Shown: positions 25,643-35,765 of the stretch, in pieces
Position numbering within the stretch: position 1 is the first letter of the stretch
How the letters are laid out: each line of letters begins with the position of its first letter
NCBI GenBank assembly: GCA_913060875.1
Contig: CAJXSL010000009.1
Coordinates: forward strand, 168,359 to 232,358
Source: an uncultured Desulfobacteraceae bacterium
GTDB lineage: Bacteria; Desulfobacterota; Desulfobacteria; Desulfobacterales; UBA5852
Reading direction: 5' to 3'
DNA length: 64,000 nt
Translations under genes and position numbers: made by a program
Notes under the pieces: model-generated
Seen by the model: the letters and a program-made list of their open reading frames with translations, nothing else
What the model was told of the DNA's origin: nothing
The model's database searches: none

Positions 25643-25803
25643 GGAGTGGTCTTTAACAGCCGCCCTCGGTTTCGTCAAGAATCCCGATTTTGTGGGCCAT
25701 CGCCTTATCGATCAGGTCTGAAAGGAGATTGCAATTCCCTACCGATATACTTTAGTCATTCCCATGGACACTCCGGCTTGTTGACGACAGGATTCACCGC
25801 CTG

Positions 25804-26811
25804 ATGAACAGTGCACGACACTTAGCGATATCGATCACCCTGGCCTTCCTGATCCTGGTTTTGGGAACCATCGGCTATATGGTTATCGAGGGTTGGGGGT
25901 TCATGGATGCGCTGTACATGACCGTCATCACCATATCGACGGTCGGCTTCAGTGAAGTTCGCCCGGTGGATGCTACGGGCCGCATCTTTACCATGTTCAT
26001 CGTTCTGACCGGTGTTGGATTCAGCTTATACGTGGCCGGGGCGATTGTCCAGTTTATGGTGGAAGGTCGCATCCGACAAATTATGGGGAGAAGACGCTTG
26101 GACAGAAAGATCAGCCGTTTAAAAAATCACTATATCATTTGCGGTTATGGTCGTATCGGCCGCGTTTTGACCCGCAATCTGCTTAGAAAATTCTCGAATA
26201 TCGTTGTCATTGAAAAAAACCCCGACCTCGTTGCCGTAATGGAAGAAGATGGGGTTCTTTACCTTTCCGGAGATGCTGCGGAAGAAAGCCTGCTGAATAA
26301 AGCGGGTATTGAGCGCGCCCGGGGCCTTGTGGCCGTTCTGGCGACGGACACGGATAATGTTTTCCTCGTTCTCACCGCGCGTCAACTCAACCCCCAACTC
26401 CCCATATTCGCACGCGCCGGTCAGGAGGCCTCCAAGTCCAAACTCAAAATGGCCGGCGCCACCATTGTCGAAAGCCCCTACGAAATGGGAGCGCTTCGGA
26501 TGGCCCAACGCATATTACGCCCCAAGGTCACCAGCTTTTTGGATTTTGCGTTAAGTAGCAAACGCAAAGATATTCTGATGGAAGAAATTCCGGTAAGCGA
26601 AAAGTGCAAAATTGCCAATGTCATGCTGAAAGATTCGGGTATCCGGCAACGATATGATCTCATCATTATCGCCATCGAAAAAGCCAACAACGATATGATC
26701 TTCAATCCTTCCTTTGAGTCCCGAGTTCAGCCGGGGGATACCCTGATTGCCGTTGGCGAAGAGCCCAACCTACTGGCTTTGGCCAATGAGCTCAATCCCG
26801 AGAACGAATAG
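25804..26811 (+). CDS. Potassium channel with RCK (TrkA-N/TrkA-C) domains
   Basis: A short two-helix pore module fills residues 1-85, with the filter TISTVGFSEV in place of the usual TVGYGD. It is followed by an RCK Rossmann domain (YIICGYGRIGRVLTRNLL, VVIEKNPD) and a TrkA-C domain at the C-terminus (about 250-335). This is the MthK-like layout: ligand binding to the cytoplasmic RCK ring opens the pore. The TVGF-S-E filter is seen in several prokaryotic channels of this group and its selectivity is not certain. 335 residues, complete. Confidence 0.9.
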   Translation: MNSARHLAISITLAFLILVLGTIGYMVIEGWGFMDALYMTVITISTVGFSEVRPVDATGRIFTMFIVLTGVGFSLYVAGAIVQFMVEGRIRQIMGRRRLDRKISRLKNHYIICGYGRIGRVLTRNLLRKFSNIVVIEKNPDLVAVMEEDGVLYLSGDAAEESLLNKAGIERARGLVAVLATDTDNVFLVLTARQLNPQLPIFARAGQEASKSKLKMAGATIVESPYEMGALRMAQRILRPKVTSFLDFALSSKRKDILMEEIPVSEKCKIANVMLKDSGIRQRYDLIIIAIEKANNDMIFNPSFESRVQPGDTLIAVGEEPNLLALANELNPENE

Positions 26812-26844
26812 GCATACCCACCACCCACCAAAACATTTGAATCG

Positions 26845-27432
26845 TTAAATTTTGTAAATGGTCCGCTTGTCCGTAATGATGATGTCCACGTGCTTATCGT
26901 GGGATTCCGCAGGAACCTGAGAAACAATTTGGTCCTCCAGAGCCAGCGATACCTTACGCGTGGTAACCGGTAACTGAGGTATCAGGCGATCGTAAAAACC
27001 GTCCCCTGCACCTAAACGCCCCCCTTTCTCATCCACGGCAACACTCGGAATAATCGCGATATCGATACATTCCAGCGGAACTTCCCGGCAACGCTGCGGA
27101 TTGGGTTCCAGAAGGCCTTTAGACCCCTCGATCAAGTCCCTTTGGGGATCATCGACTTTCAATAGGCGGGCGTTTCCTTTCACCGGGTCAAAAACCGGCA
27201 AGACGATGATTTTACCATAATCATAGGTTTGGCTGAGAATGTTCTGCGTTTCCACTTCATTTTTGTCACTAACATACAACAGCACAATACGGGCTTCCAG
27301 GAAATTGGCAAAGTCAAACAGACGCGATTCAACCTCCCGGATCTTTTTTTCACGTTCTTCCCCTGAAAGTGCATGCATCGATTTGTCGACTTGGTTACGC
27401 AACTCCTGCTTTGCTTCCCGGACTTCCTCCAT
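26845..27432 (-). CDS. 5-formyltetrahydrofolate cyclo-ligase
   Basis: The enzyme turns 5-formyl-THF into 5,10-methenyl-THF using ATP. The 195-residue protein ends with the family signature: IAIIPSVAVDEKGGRLGAGDGFYDRLI, where GRLGxGxGFYDR binds ATP, and the N-terminal helix KQELRNQVDKSMHALSGEEREKK is typical. It would return formyl folate to the active pool, useful in a cell running C1 folate chemistry. It stands alone, divergent from serS. The E. coli counterpart (ygfA) is linked to 6S RNA; no 6S-like structure was recognised in the 174 bp upstream. Confidence 0.92.
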   Translation of the reverse strand: MEEVREAKQELRNQVDKSMHALSGEEREKKIREVESRLFDFANFLEARIVLLYVSDKNEVETQNILSQTYDYGKIIVLPVFDPVKGNARLLKVDDPQRDLIEGSKGLLEPNPQRCREVPLECIDIAIIPSVAVDEKGGRLGAGDGFYDRLIPQLPVTTRKVSLALEDQIVSQVPAESHDKHVDIIITDKRTIYKI

Positions 27433-27606
27433 AGCAACCCCCGGTTTTGGACTTGTGTCGACCTGCTGCTGGTACGGTATCCATGCGATTCAACCAGCAA
27501 TCCTAATTGACTAAATTAACAGTAGGTGTTAGCCTTCGCACTCGGTTTAGCAGGCCGTCTGGTTCGATATGCGATTAAAGTATAACTGTTAATAATAGGT
27601 ATTCAT

Positions 27607-28881
27607 ATGCTCGAAATCAAGTTCATCCGCCAAAATTTGCCACAGGTCCAAAAAGCGATTGAAAACCGAGGGGATCATATTGACTGGTCTCGGTTGGTTG
27701 GGGCTGATGAAAACCGGAAACAGGTTTTACAGGAAATCGAAAACCTGCGCCATAAACGCAATGTTGTTTCAGATCAAATTGCGGAGATGAAAAAAAAGGG
27801 AGAATCGGCCGAAGATACTGTCACCGAAATGCGTGAGGTCTCCGGCCGCATTAAGCAACTTGAAACCAGCCTGTCCGAAAACGAAGACGTCATTCGAACC
27901 ATTCTGATGCAGGTTCCCAACATCCCGCATGAATCCGTTCCGGTCGGCCAGGATGAAAACGACAATCCGACCATCCGTACGGTCGGAAATCTGCCAAGCA
28001 TGGATTTTGATCCCCAAGCCCACTGGGATATTGGTGAAAAACTCGGAATCCTTGATTTCAAGCGGGCAGCGCGAATTACCGGTGCACGTTTCCCTCTCTA
28101 TCTCGGTCAAGGTGCCTTGATGGAAAGGGCTCTGATTAATTTCATGCTGGATGTCCATGTCAACCAGCACGGGTTCCGGGAAGTGCTGCCGCCGTTTATC
28201 GTCAATCGCAACAGCATGACCCATACGGGACAACTACCCAAATTCGAAGAAGATCTGTTCAAACTGGATGGGTGGGATTATTTCTTGATCCCCACAGCGG
28301 AAGTGCCGGTGACCAATCTTCATCATAGCGAGATTTTGTCAGAGGAGGAACTGCCGCTTTATTACACGGCTTATACCCCCTGCTTCCGATCGGAGGCGGG
28401 CTCACATGGCAAGGACACCCGCGGACTGATTCGGCAACACCAGTTCAACAAGGTTGAATTGGTAAAATTTACCATGCCGGAACATTCTTATGGCGAACTC
28501 GAGTCACTCCTTCAGAACGCCGAAAGCATTCTTCAGCTGCTGGAAATCCCCTATCGCGTTATTACCCTTTGTACCGGCGATCTTGGTTTTTCGTCCGCAA
28601 AAACCTACGACATTGAAGTATGGATGCCGGCCCAGGGCGTCTACCGTGAAATTTCATCCTGCAGCAACTTTGAAGATTTTCAGGCCCGACGCGGAAATAT
28701 CCGTTTCCGTCGCCGAGGACGGAAAGGCACAGAATTCGTCCACACACTTAATGGTTCCGGCCTGGCAGTAGGGCGAACTTTCGCGGCTATTCTGGAAAAC
28801 TATCAACAAGCCGACGGTTCCGTGGTCGTGCCGAAGGCCTTGCGCCCCTATATGGGTAATGTAGAAAGCATTCACAATTGA
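27607..28881 (+). CDS. serS: Seryl-tRNA synthetase
   Basis: SerRS charges tRNA-Ser, and also tRNA-Sec, with serine, the first step of selenocysteine synthesis. The 424-residue protein has the N-terminal coiled-coil arm (about residues 25-105) and a class II core with [13 protein letters not shown], motif 2 ([24 protein letters not shown]) and motif 3 ([20 protein letters not shown]). Standard in every way. It directly precedes the threonine synthase gene. Confidence 0.97.
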   Translation: MLEIKFIRQNLPQVQKAIENRGDHIDWSRLVGADENRKQVLQEIENLRHKRNVVSDQIAEMKKKGESAEDTVTEMREVSGRIKQLETSLSENEDVIRTILMQVPNIPHESVPVGQDENDNPTIRTVGNLPSMDFDPQAHWDIGEKLGILDFKRAARITGARFPLYLGQGALMERALINFMLDVHVNQHGFREVLPPFIVNRNSMTHTGQLPKFEEDLFKLDGWDYFLIPTAEVPVTNLHHSEILSEEELPLYYTAYTPCFRSEAGSHGKDTRGLIRQHQFNKVELVKFTMPEHSYGELESLLQNAESILQLLEIPYRVITLCTGDLGFSSAKTYDIEVWMPAQGVYREISSCSNFEDFQARRGNIRFRRRGRKGTEFVHTLNGSGLAVGRTFAAILENYQQADGSVVVPKALRPYMGNVESIHN

Positions 28882-28940
28882 AACTTCAAAATTTTCCGGA
28901 AACGATTCGCCCATACCTCATCCCGCGCCCCGGAGGCAAC

Positions 28941-30380
28941 ATGACGTATCGTTGCCTCGGGTGTTCGGAAACATTCGAGATCGCTGATTTACATTATGTC
29001 TGCCCGCGTTGTCACCAAGTGCTCCTGATCGAAGACCTGCGGTCGGACCGCTTAAAGGACTTGCCCGCTTCCACCTGGCATCAAATTTTCGATTATCGTA
29101 AAATGTTAACCGATCCGGCTCTCAAAGGAATTTATCGGTATCATGAATTTATAGGGCCCATGCTGCCCCTCGACAGCATCGTCTATCTGGGGGAGGGGCA
29201 TACCCCCATGATTCAGGGTAATGCCCGCCTCAGGGAAACGGTCGGCCTTAATCTGTATTTTAAAAACGATGGCCAAAATCCGAGCGCCTCTTTTAAGGAC
29301 CGGGGCATGGCGAGCGCCTTCAGCTACCTCTCCTATATGATTGGCACGGGGCAAATCAGAGATATACTGGCTATCTGCGCCTCTACCGGGGATACCAGCG
29401 CGGCGGCAGCACTCTATGCCGCTTACCTGCAAAAAGACATCAAATCTGCCGTTTTATTGCCCCGAGGGAAAGTGACCCCCCAGCAGTTGGCACAGCCGTT
29501 GGGAAGCGGAGCCCGGGTATTTGAGGTTCCGGGCGTGTTTGATGACTGTATGAAGGTTGTTGAAAAACTGTCCGAAGACTATCAGGTCGCCTTGCTGAAT
29601 TCAAAAAACGCCTGGCGTATTTTGGGGCAGGAATCCTACGCTTATGAAATTGCCCAGGATTTTGAATACGATTTGACGGATGTCGTAGTAGTGGTTCCTA
29701 TCGGCAATGCGGGCAATATCACAGCTGTCATGCGGGGGTTTCTCAAGTTTTTGGATGCCGGCATCATCACCTGCCTGCCTAAAATCATCGGCGTCCAATC
29801 CCACCATGCGAATCCTGTGTATCGGTATTACCGTGAACCCGAACCTGCAAAACGCCGTTTTGAACCGGTCACCGTTCAACCCAGTGTGGCCCAGGCGGCT
29901 ATGATCGGCAACCCGGTTTCCATGCCGCGGGTCATCCAACTGGTGGAACAATACAAACGGAATGCATCGGAAGCAAATGTCTTTTTCGTCGAAGTCAGTG
30001 AACAAGACATAATGGATTGGGAACTACGCGCCAACCGCAACGGCCACATCGCTTGCACTCATGGGGGCGAGTGCTTGGCCGGATTGATCCAGGCCCTTGC
30101 ATCCGGATACGTCCGATCCGATGAAACGGCCATTTTGGATTCAACGGCCCATGCCCTGAAATTTGCCGGATTTCAAGACCTTTACTTCGAAAATCGTTTT
30201 CCACCCGAATTCGGCGTAAAACCGGATGCGGCTTTGCAGAATGCCCCCATTCGGGTATCTCCGCAAGGTGTCAAACGGTTGCCTGAGGCTGGCAATCCTT
30301 TGGAAGGTCGTGAATTTGAAATATTTGTCGATCATGTTGCTCAGGACATCGCCGGGGCTTTGGGGCTGAAAAAACGGTAA
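28941..30380 (+). CDS. thrC: Threonine synthase
   Basis: ThrC converts O-phosphohomoserine to threonine with pyridoxal phosphate. The protein begins with a small zinc-ribbon-like segment (CLGC and CPRC) and has the PLP lysine in NPSASFKDRGMASAF, the phosphate-binding glycines in VVPIGNAGNITAVMRG and a late DSTAHALKF segment. The ATG with GGAGG four bases upstream gives 479 residues. A TTG overlapping the serS stop would add 21 residues (FPETIRPYLIP...), which look protein-like, so the true start may be earlier and coupled to serS. Confidence 0.93.
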   Translation: MTYRCLGCSETFEIADLHYVCPRCHQVLLIEDLRSDRLKDLPASTWHQIFDYRKMLTDPALKGIYRYHEFIGPMLPLDSIVYLGEGHTPMIQGNARLRETVGLNLYFKNDGQNPSASFKDRGMASAFSYLSYMIGTGQIRDILAICASTGDTSAAAALYAAYLQKDIKSAVLLPRGKVTPQQLAQPLGSGARVFEVPGVFDDCMKVVEKLSEDYQVALLNSKNAWRILGQESYAYEIAQDFEYDLTDVVVVVPIGNAGNITAVMRGFLKFLDAGIITCLPKIIGVQSHHANPVYRYYREPEPAKRRFEPVTVQPSVAQAAMIGNPVSMPRVIQLVEQYKRNASEANVFFVEVSEQDIMDWELRANRNGHIACTHGGECLAGLIQALASGYVRSDETAILDSTAHALKFAGFQDLYFENRFPPEFGVKPDAALQNAPIRVSPQGVKRLPEAGNPLEGREFEIFVDHVAQDIAGALGLKKR

Positions 30381-30479
30381 ATTATCAGCGGTTATCGGCC
30401 TGGCATCCTTAACGATACATCTTCGGTGGCCATAAATCCTTTCCTCCCGTTTTTACCAGTGCCTATTGGGGAATGACCA

Positions 30480-31271
30480 ATGAAAAATAACATTCGATTG
30501 ATTTTAGTGGGAGCATTTTTGGTTTTACCACTGATGGCGTGTGCAACGACCAATTACGATCTTGAAAAGTCCAAAGCCATTTCCGAAGACAAGCGCCGGC
30601 TTGCAGACGCCTACTTCCGCCAGGGTGACTACACGAATGCGTTACGCTATTATCTTGAAGCCGAAAAACATTATGCGGACGACCCAGATTTACAATATCA
30701 GTTAGGAATGACGTATCAGAAAAAAATGAACTACATACGGGCAAAAAAGCATTTTAACAGCGCCTTAACCCTTAAACCCGATATGACAAAAGCTAAAATC
30801 GGCCTGAGCATTTCCAACATTAAAGCCGAAGATTATGACCAGGCAATCATTATTTTAAAACAAACAATCGAAGACTTGACCTTTGAGATATATGCCAGAC
30901 CTCAATACCCGAAATATCTTCTGGGATGGACATATTATTTAAAAAAGCAATATCCGGAATCAACACGCTACTTACAAGAAGCGCTTGATTATTACTCTTC
31001 CGGCCTTCCTAAAGATCCCATTTACATTCAGGCTTTGCGTGCCATGGGGCTGAATGCTCTTGCCCAATCCAATCCTGACAAAGCCCTATCCTATCTTGAA
31101 AAGGTGGTTCCGTTGGCGCCCAAATGGCCGAATCTCTATCTAGATATCGCCCGGGCTCATCGACTGGCTGGCTCTACACCAAATGCGCGGCAGGCCTACA
31201 ACCGCGTCATTGAACTGGCGCCTGCCACCGACCTTGCCGATACCGCAGCCAAAGAAGCCGACGGACTTTAA
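30480..31271 (+). CDS. TPR lipoprotein, PilF/PilW-like
   Basis: The N-terminus is a lipoprotein signal (ILVGAFLVLPLMAC) with the modified cysteine at residue 21. The rest is made of about five or six TPR repeats (for example ADAYFRQGDYTNALRYYLEAE and LQYQLGMTYQKKMNYIRAKKHF). In size and layout it resembles PilF/PilW, the pilotin that places the PilQ secretin in the outer membrane. It lies tail to tail with the pilMNOPQ operon, which supports that role, but many TPR lipoproteins look alike. The gene is more AT-rich than its upstream neighbours. Confidence 0.85.
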   Translation: MKNNIRLILVGAFLVLPLMACATTNYDLEKSKAISEDKRRLADAYFRQGDYTNALRYYLEAEKHYADDPDLQYQLGMTYQKKMNYIRAKKHFNSALTLKPDMTKAKIGLSISNIKAEDYDQAIIILKQTIEDLTFEIYARPQYPKYLLGWTYYLKKQYPESTRYLQEALDYYSSGLPKDPIYIQALRAMGLNALAQSNPDKALSYLEKVVPLAPKWPNLYLDIARAHRLAGSTPNARQAYNRVIELAPATDLADTAAKEADGL

Positions 31272-31589
31272 TTCTGATTGTTTTAGCGTTAACAACAGTT
31301 ACTCATCGTCTGATGCATCAAGAATATTTCTATTAGCTGCGTTGCATGGGTATTGGCCTAAAATCCGGCACTTCATTTTTTCAAGTTAATAGCATCTGAG
31401 GCTGCTTCGTTCGATTGACAAAGGCAACGTTGAACGACAGGGTTGATTAACTGGCATCCATCAACTGGGTGGTAGGACGTGCACTTAAACCGGCGTCACA
31501 ATAAATCCATTTGGTTTCCGGCCAAAAAAAAAGGGCCATCTGCATCGTATTCAATGCAGATGGCCCTTTTTAATTTATGTTAAAAGCAT
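31272..31589. other. Intergenic region between TPR gene and pilQ
   Basis: No coding frame is supported. The right end holds the bidirectional terminator; a GTTGAT/ATCAAC inverted repeat near 31442-31466 is the only other structure seen. Confidence 0.4.
31524..31574. terminator. Strong bidirectional terminator
   Basis: GGGCCATCTGCAT (31533-31545) and ATGCAGATGGCCC (31554-31566) form a perfect 13-bp stem with an 8-nt loop. A run of A precedes and a run of T follows, so it works on both strands. It ends pilQ on the minus strand and any transcript from the TPR lipoprotein gene. Confidence 0.92.
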
Positions 31590-34436
31590 TTACTTGAGGG
31601 TTTGGACTTCCTTCTGGGCCAGTTTGACGATCTTTGGTGTCAGGAAGATCAACAATTCGTTTTGCTCATCCGCCTTGCTTCCATATTTGAAGAGCAACCC
31701 CAAACCTGGAATCTTACGCAACCCTGGAATACCGGATTCGCTTTCGGACACTGTGGCCTTGATGATGCCGCCGATAACGATGGTTTCACCATCCTCCAGC
31801 AAAAGCTCGGTAATCGCCTCATTGGTGGAAATAGGCGGTTCTTCTTGGGCCGCAAGTTCAAGGACATCTTCCTTTTTGATGGAAACGGCCATCATAATTC
31901 GATTATCGGGGGTGACTTTGGGCCGTACCCGCAGTTCCAGATCGGCTTCTTTGAATTTTACAGAAGAGCCCCCGGCTGAATCCCTTTCCTGATATGCGAT
32001 CTCAACCCCTTGCTTGATTACGGCCAGTTTCCCGTCAAGCGTTAAAATTTTCGGCGATGAGATAATGCGCGTTTTCCCTTCTTCTTCTCCCAATTGGAGA
32101 CGGGCATCAATGATATCAAAGGGCGTCCCGGATATCTTGCTGAGCCCGAAACCGATCGCACCGCTGTCCAAAGCCGTTGCGGGGATATTATCAGCTGTCA
32201 TGTCAATCCCGGTAACCTCAAAAACATCACCCAGATCGAAACTGCCGATGCTGACCGTTCCCCAGTCAAATCCGATATCCCGCTGGAAATCCGTATTGGC
32301 CTCGACAATACGGGCTTCGATCAGCACCTGGGGCGTTACCTGATCGAGAATGCGGATGATTTCACGAATTCGCTCCACTGCCTTGGGAATATCGTTGACG
32401 ATGATCATGTTTTTGGCGATATCGACAGATACGTTGCCACGAGGGCTGAAACGGCTGTCCCAACCAACTTCAGTAACTTCCTCACACTCCCGGGCAATAT
32501 GCGCGCACGCTGTATCCCGAGCATCAATGTAGCTGCAAAGGAAAAATTCCGTAATCAGCTCCTGCTCTTCATCTTTCTTGCGCTCGGCTTCCAGTTTTTC
32601 ACTTTCCAGCTTTTCTTCGCGGGCCAAGGTTGCCTGGGTCGCGATCCGAAATATGCCCTGCTCTTCCTTCAGGCCGAGCTGGTTCATTTTCAAAACTAGC
32701 TCCAGCACCTGGTCCCAGGGTACAGGCTGCTCGAAATTCAGCGTCACCTTTCCGGTAACGTCCTTGTCGATGGCAAAATTCTGACCGGAAATTTCGCCCA
32801 GGATACGAAATACGTTCTTGATATCCGTATCATAAAAGTTGAGGGCAATTTTCTCGCCGGTATAAACCTTTTTAGGTGTCAAAATTGATTCATCAACCCG
32901 CTTTACGACTTCCCCCTCATCCCTCAACACCTCCGAGGCACTGCCCCACTTGAGAGACTCTCCTTCACTGACGACATCGGCCGCCATTTGTTTTTCACCG
33001 GTTTGTTCTCCACGGCTTCCAGAGGAGGGCTCACCGGCAATTTCGACAGGCTCAACTGGCTCGCCTTCAAGCGCTTTTTTCCATTCAGGGGCAGCCGTAG
33101 TCTCCATCGGTTTAGGTGGAACCGTAGAAGGGGCAAATCGCACCAGGATAAAATTTTCCTCTTGCTCGATTTCAAAGGGAACCGGCTCCCGCAGCTCGAA
33201 TACCACCACAGCATCACCACCCATTTGGGCCGTTTGCACAGGAGTAATTCGATCCAGCGCACTTTCAAAACGCGTTGTGATTAAAGGACGCTTTCGATAC
33301 TGAGGTACCTGTGTATCGAAGAGCTTAAGCTGCAACTTGCGATCATTGATGCGTTGCATGTCGTATCGGACGACATCGGTCGTGCCGATGGTGACCACCG
33401 ACTCTCCGCCTTCGGCTCCTGTGAATTCAATTTTATTGAGCCAGGCTGATTTTTCGATGGCAGACGGTGCGGTTTGGACTTCGGTATTCTCGGTTGATTC
33501 ATCGGCAGCCGTCTGCTCCACAACGGCCGGTACAATCAAATCTTCCCGGATGATGGGTTTTTCTTCACTGACGCTGATAACCAGACCATTTTTAACCGGC
33601 TTGGAGGCAAAAGAGGTCATATACTTGCGATCCGTATCCAGCACCACCCTCAGCTTGTCAGGGTAACAGAAATGCCTCAATCCTGTGACCCATTCCGAAT
33701 CAACGACAACTTTTTGCAGTCCTTTGTATGGGCTGTTCATATTGAATATATCGAAAACAATGCGGGGTGGGTTGTCAACCGTAAAAGCCGAATATTCCTG
33801 AATGGTCCCATCGGCAAGAATAGTAACGTCTATCCCGTCGGAACGCTCTTCAACGTTAACCGTTTCAATACAGGTCCCTGCAGGAGCATTTGCCAGCGCC
33901 GCTGTCTCGACAGGCGAGATAATTTCTTCTTCACTTTCTTCTGTTACTTCCGCGACGGCAGCACTCTTTTCGATGGCCTCCCGTGAGAACCCAATAATGA
34001 TGCCACCCTGACTCTGATCGACGTGGTAAACAGCCTCCCTTTGCAAGGCCACCGTAATCTTAGCCGTGTGGCCATCGGCCACCACCTCAGACGTCTGAAT
34101 TTGATCCACAGGGTCAGAACTGACAGTGTATTGCTCCTCGATACCAGACAGCTGAGTCCCCGGGAAATAGAACGTCACTTCCGGAGGGGAAGCCTTGCGG
34201 ATATCCGAAAACAACAAATCCGAGCTGCCTTCTATAGAGAGATAGATGCCATTATCATCTTCGGAAACAGCAAGCTTATTGATCATTTTAAGATCACTGT
34301 TTGTTATCCCGGTGTTTTCCACCGGGTTGACAGCCGCATTTCCGGCACACCCGAAAATGATCAGGGGCAGTAAAAAATAGCAACTAAAAAAGGCGGCTTT
34401 TCGCAATTCAACCAGGGATAGACCTATGAAGCGCAT
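31590..34436 (-). CDS. pilQ: Type IV pilus secretin PilQ
   Basis: PilQ forms the outer-membrane channel for the pilus. The 948-residue protein starts with a signal segment that ends in FGC, so it may be lipidated. It has several AMIN-type beta domains (about residues 50-145, 190-285 and 325-430) that bind peptidoglycan, a low-complexity linker, a secretin N0/STN domain (ISLNFYDTDIKNVFRIL-like, around 570), N1 and the C-terminal secretin pore with a VPGLRKIPGLGLLF-like motif near the end. It is the last gene of the pilMNOPQ operon and ends at a strong terminator. Confidence 0.96.
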   Translation of the reverse strand: MRFIGLSLVELRKAAFFSCYFLLPLIIFGCAGNAAVNPVENTGITNSDLKMINKLAVSEDDNGIYLSIEGSSDLLFSDIRKASPPEVTFYFPGTQLSGIEEQYTVSSDPVDQIQTSEVVADGHTAKITVALQREAVYHVDQSQGGIIIGFSREAIEKSAAVAEVTEESEEEIISPVETAALANAPAGTCIETVNVEERSDGIDVTILADGTIQEYSAFTVDNPPRIVFDIFNMNSPYKGLQKVVVDSEWVTGLRHFCYPDKLRVVLDTDRKYMTSFASKPVKNGLVISVSEEKPIIREDLIVPAVVEQTAADESTENTEVQTAPSAIEKSAWLNKIEFTGAEGGESVVTIGTTDVVRYDMQRINDRKLQLKLFDTQVPQYRKRPLITTRFESALDRITPVQTAQMGGDAVVVFELREPVPFEIEQEENFILVRFAPSTVPPKPMETTAAPEWKKALEGEPVEPVEIAGEPSSGSRGEQTGEKQMAADVVSEGESLKWGSASEVLRDEGEVVKRVDESILTPKKVYTGEKIALNFYDTDIKNVFRILGEISGQNFAIDKDVTGKVTLNFEQPVPWDQVLELVLKMNQLGLKEEQGIFRIATQATLAREEKLESEKLEAERKKDEEQELITEFFLCSYIDARDTACAHIARECEEVTEVGWDSRFSPRGNVSVDIAKNMIIVNDIPKAVERIREIIRILDQVTPQVLIEARIVEANTDFQRDIGFDWGTVSIGSFDLGDVFEVTGIDMTADNIPATALDSGAIGFGLSKISGTPFDIIDARLQLGEEEGKTRIISSPKILTLDGKLAVIKQGVEIAYQERDSAGGSSVKFKEADLELRVRPKVTPDNRIMMAVSIKKEDVLELAAQEEPPISTNEAITELLLEDGETIVIGGIIKATVSESESGIPGLRKIPGLGLLFKYGSKADEQNELLIFLTPKIVKLAQKEVQTLK

Positions 34437-34441
34437 TCTTA

Positions 34442-35065
34442 TTAGTCTCCAGGCGGTTTCTGAAGTTTTAATTCACGTTTCTTACTCGCTGTTTTTCCAA
34501 AATCGTCTTCGTCTTGATGCTCTATTATGATGCGATCTCTTGCGATTTCAACGACCTTGCCACGCTCAAGACCGATTCGCGTACCGAGTTCTACGACATA
34601 GCCCTTGCCTGAGACCTCTTCGACAAGCGCGCGTTTTTGATCCGAAGTCGACACGATCGCCGTAAGTTTGAGTTGTGCTAAATCAAGCTTCTCCAAAGGC
34701 GTCCGAGGTCGCTCCGGCCCCTTAGGCTTAACCACGACTTTTTTGGCGTCCTTTTCTTTCTCCTCTTTATAAAGCGGTGCAAAAGGGTCCACTTTACCAA
34801 CAGGGTTATATGGCATGCGTTTAGGCGTCGATGCCTTAGCGACCTTCTCTTTCTCAACAGATACTGCTTTGCCAGCAGTGCCTGTTTTACCTTTAACGGC
34901 AACTTTTTTGGTTGAAACCTGCGCCCCGGCCTTGCCAATTTGCTTGGTCACAACTGGCTCTTTTGCGCTTCCTTTACCCTTTTGGCCATCGCATGCGCAT
35001 AGGAGGAACGCAAGGCTAGTCAGAAAAATAATGGCTATTCGTCGTGCGATTTTCAATCTGCTCAT
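34442..35065 (-). CDS. pilP: Type IV pilus inner-membrane lipoprotein PilP
   Basis: The ATG used gives a 207-residue product with a lipoprotein signal (IAIIFLTSLAFLLCAC). A lysine- and alanine-rich linker follows, then the PilP beta domain (about residues 105-200), including the KLTAIVS and GYVVELGTRIG strands. PilP links the PilNO complex to the PilQ secretin. A TTG 16 codons upstream is possible but adds polar residues ahead of the signal. It overlaps nothing and lies six bases before pilQ. Confidence 0.93.
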   Translation of the reverse strand: MSRLKIARRIAIIFLTSLAFLLCACDGQKGKGSAKEPVVTKQIGKAGAQVSTKKVAVKGKTGTAGKAVSVEKEKVAKASTPKRMPYNPVGKVDPFAPLYKEEKEKDAKKVVVKPKGPERPRTPLEKLDLAQLKLTAIVSTSDQKRALVEEVSGKGYVVELGTRIGLERGKVVEIARDRIIIEHQDEDDFGKTASKKRELKLQKPPGD

Positions 35066-35116
35066 CTTTGGTCGCTTTGTTGTATAATTATCAACACAAT
35101 GATCGACTCTCAACAG

Positions 35117-35749
35117 CTATTTCTTCTTTAGTTTTTTGGCTTCTGGCTTATCCTTATCCGGTGAAGCCTCTATAAATTTATAGGTAACTGCTTCACAGGA
35201 AGTCGTTAATGCTCCAGACTTATCCCGTGATAGTTGTATATTGCGAATATTCACAATCCTTGAAAGATTGGCCACCTTATCGAAAAACTGGGCCACGTTG
35301 TGGTAGCCCCCTTTAACCCTTATTGAAACAGGGATTTCCGCATAAAAATTTTTGTTTACATCTCCCTGAGGCTGGAAAAGCAGGAACTCCAACCCTGCTT
35401 GCTGCCCGGACTGTGACACACCCGTAAGAAGAGACGAAATCTCCTCCTTCTCTGGCAGCGACTTCATAACAAGGTTAAAATCGCGCTGTTTGGATTCGAA
35501 TTCCTTTCGTAAAGCAGTTAACTGTTGAGCGTTTTTTTTCGATCGCGTTAGATCCGCTGTCAACCGCTTGTACTCTGAATCCAGTTTTCCGATGCTCTGC
35601 CACCTTGGCCAATAAGACAAAAACCAAAACAACACAAAAATGATGACAAAGACACCTACACAGATCATGATCCGCTGGACCTTCGAAAGCTCACTCACAC
35701 GCTCAAAAAGAGCATCCAACTGTTTCGATGTGTTACCGCTTTTATTCAT
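35117..35749 (-). CDS. pilO: Type IV pilus inner-membrane protein PilO
   Basis: One transmembrane helix (about residues 28-48, IMICVGVFVIIFVLFWFLSYW) is followed by a coiled coil and a ferredoxin-like periplasmic domain with the conserved stretch IPVSIRVKGGYHNVAQFFDKVANLSRIVNI. PilO pairs with PilN to form the alignment ring. 210 residues, the standard length, in the standard order between pilN and pilP. Confidence 0.95.
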   Translation of the reverse strand: MNKSGNTSKQLDALFERVSELSKVQRIMICVGVFVIIFVLFWFLSYWPRWQSIGKLDSEYKRLTADLTRSKKNAQQLTALRKEFESKQRDFNLVMKSLPEKEEISSLLTGVSQSGQQAGLEFLLFQPQGDVNKNFYAEIPVSIRVKGGYHNVAQFFDKVANLSRIVNIRNIQLSRDKSGALTTSCEAVTYKFIEASPDKDKPEAKKLKKK

Positions 35750-35765
35750 TATGGTTTCTCGTCAT

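Noticed and set aside
27433..27606. Possible 6S RNA next to the 5-formyl-THF cyclo-ligase gene
   Set aside because: The position would fit, but no long rod with a central bubble could be drawn and the space must also hold two promoters.
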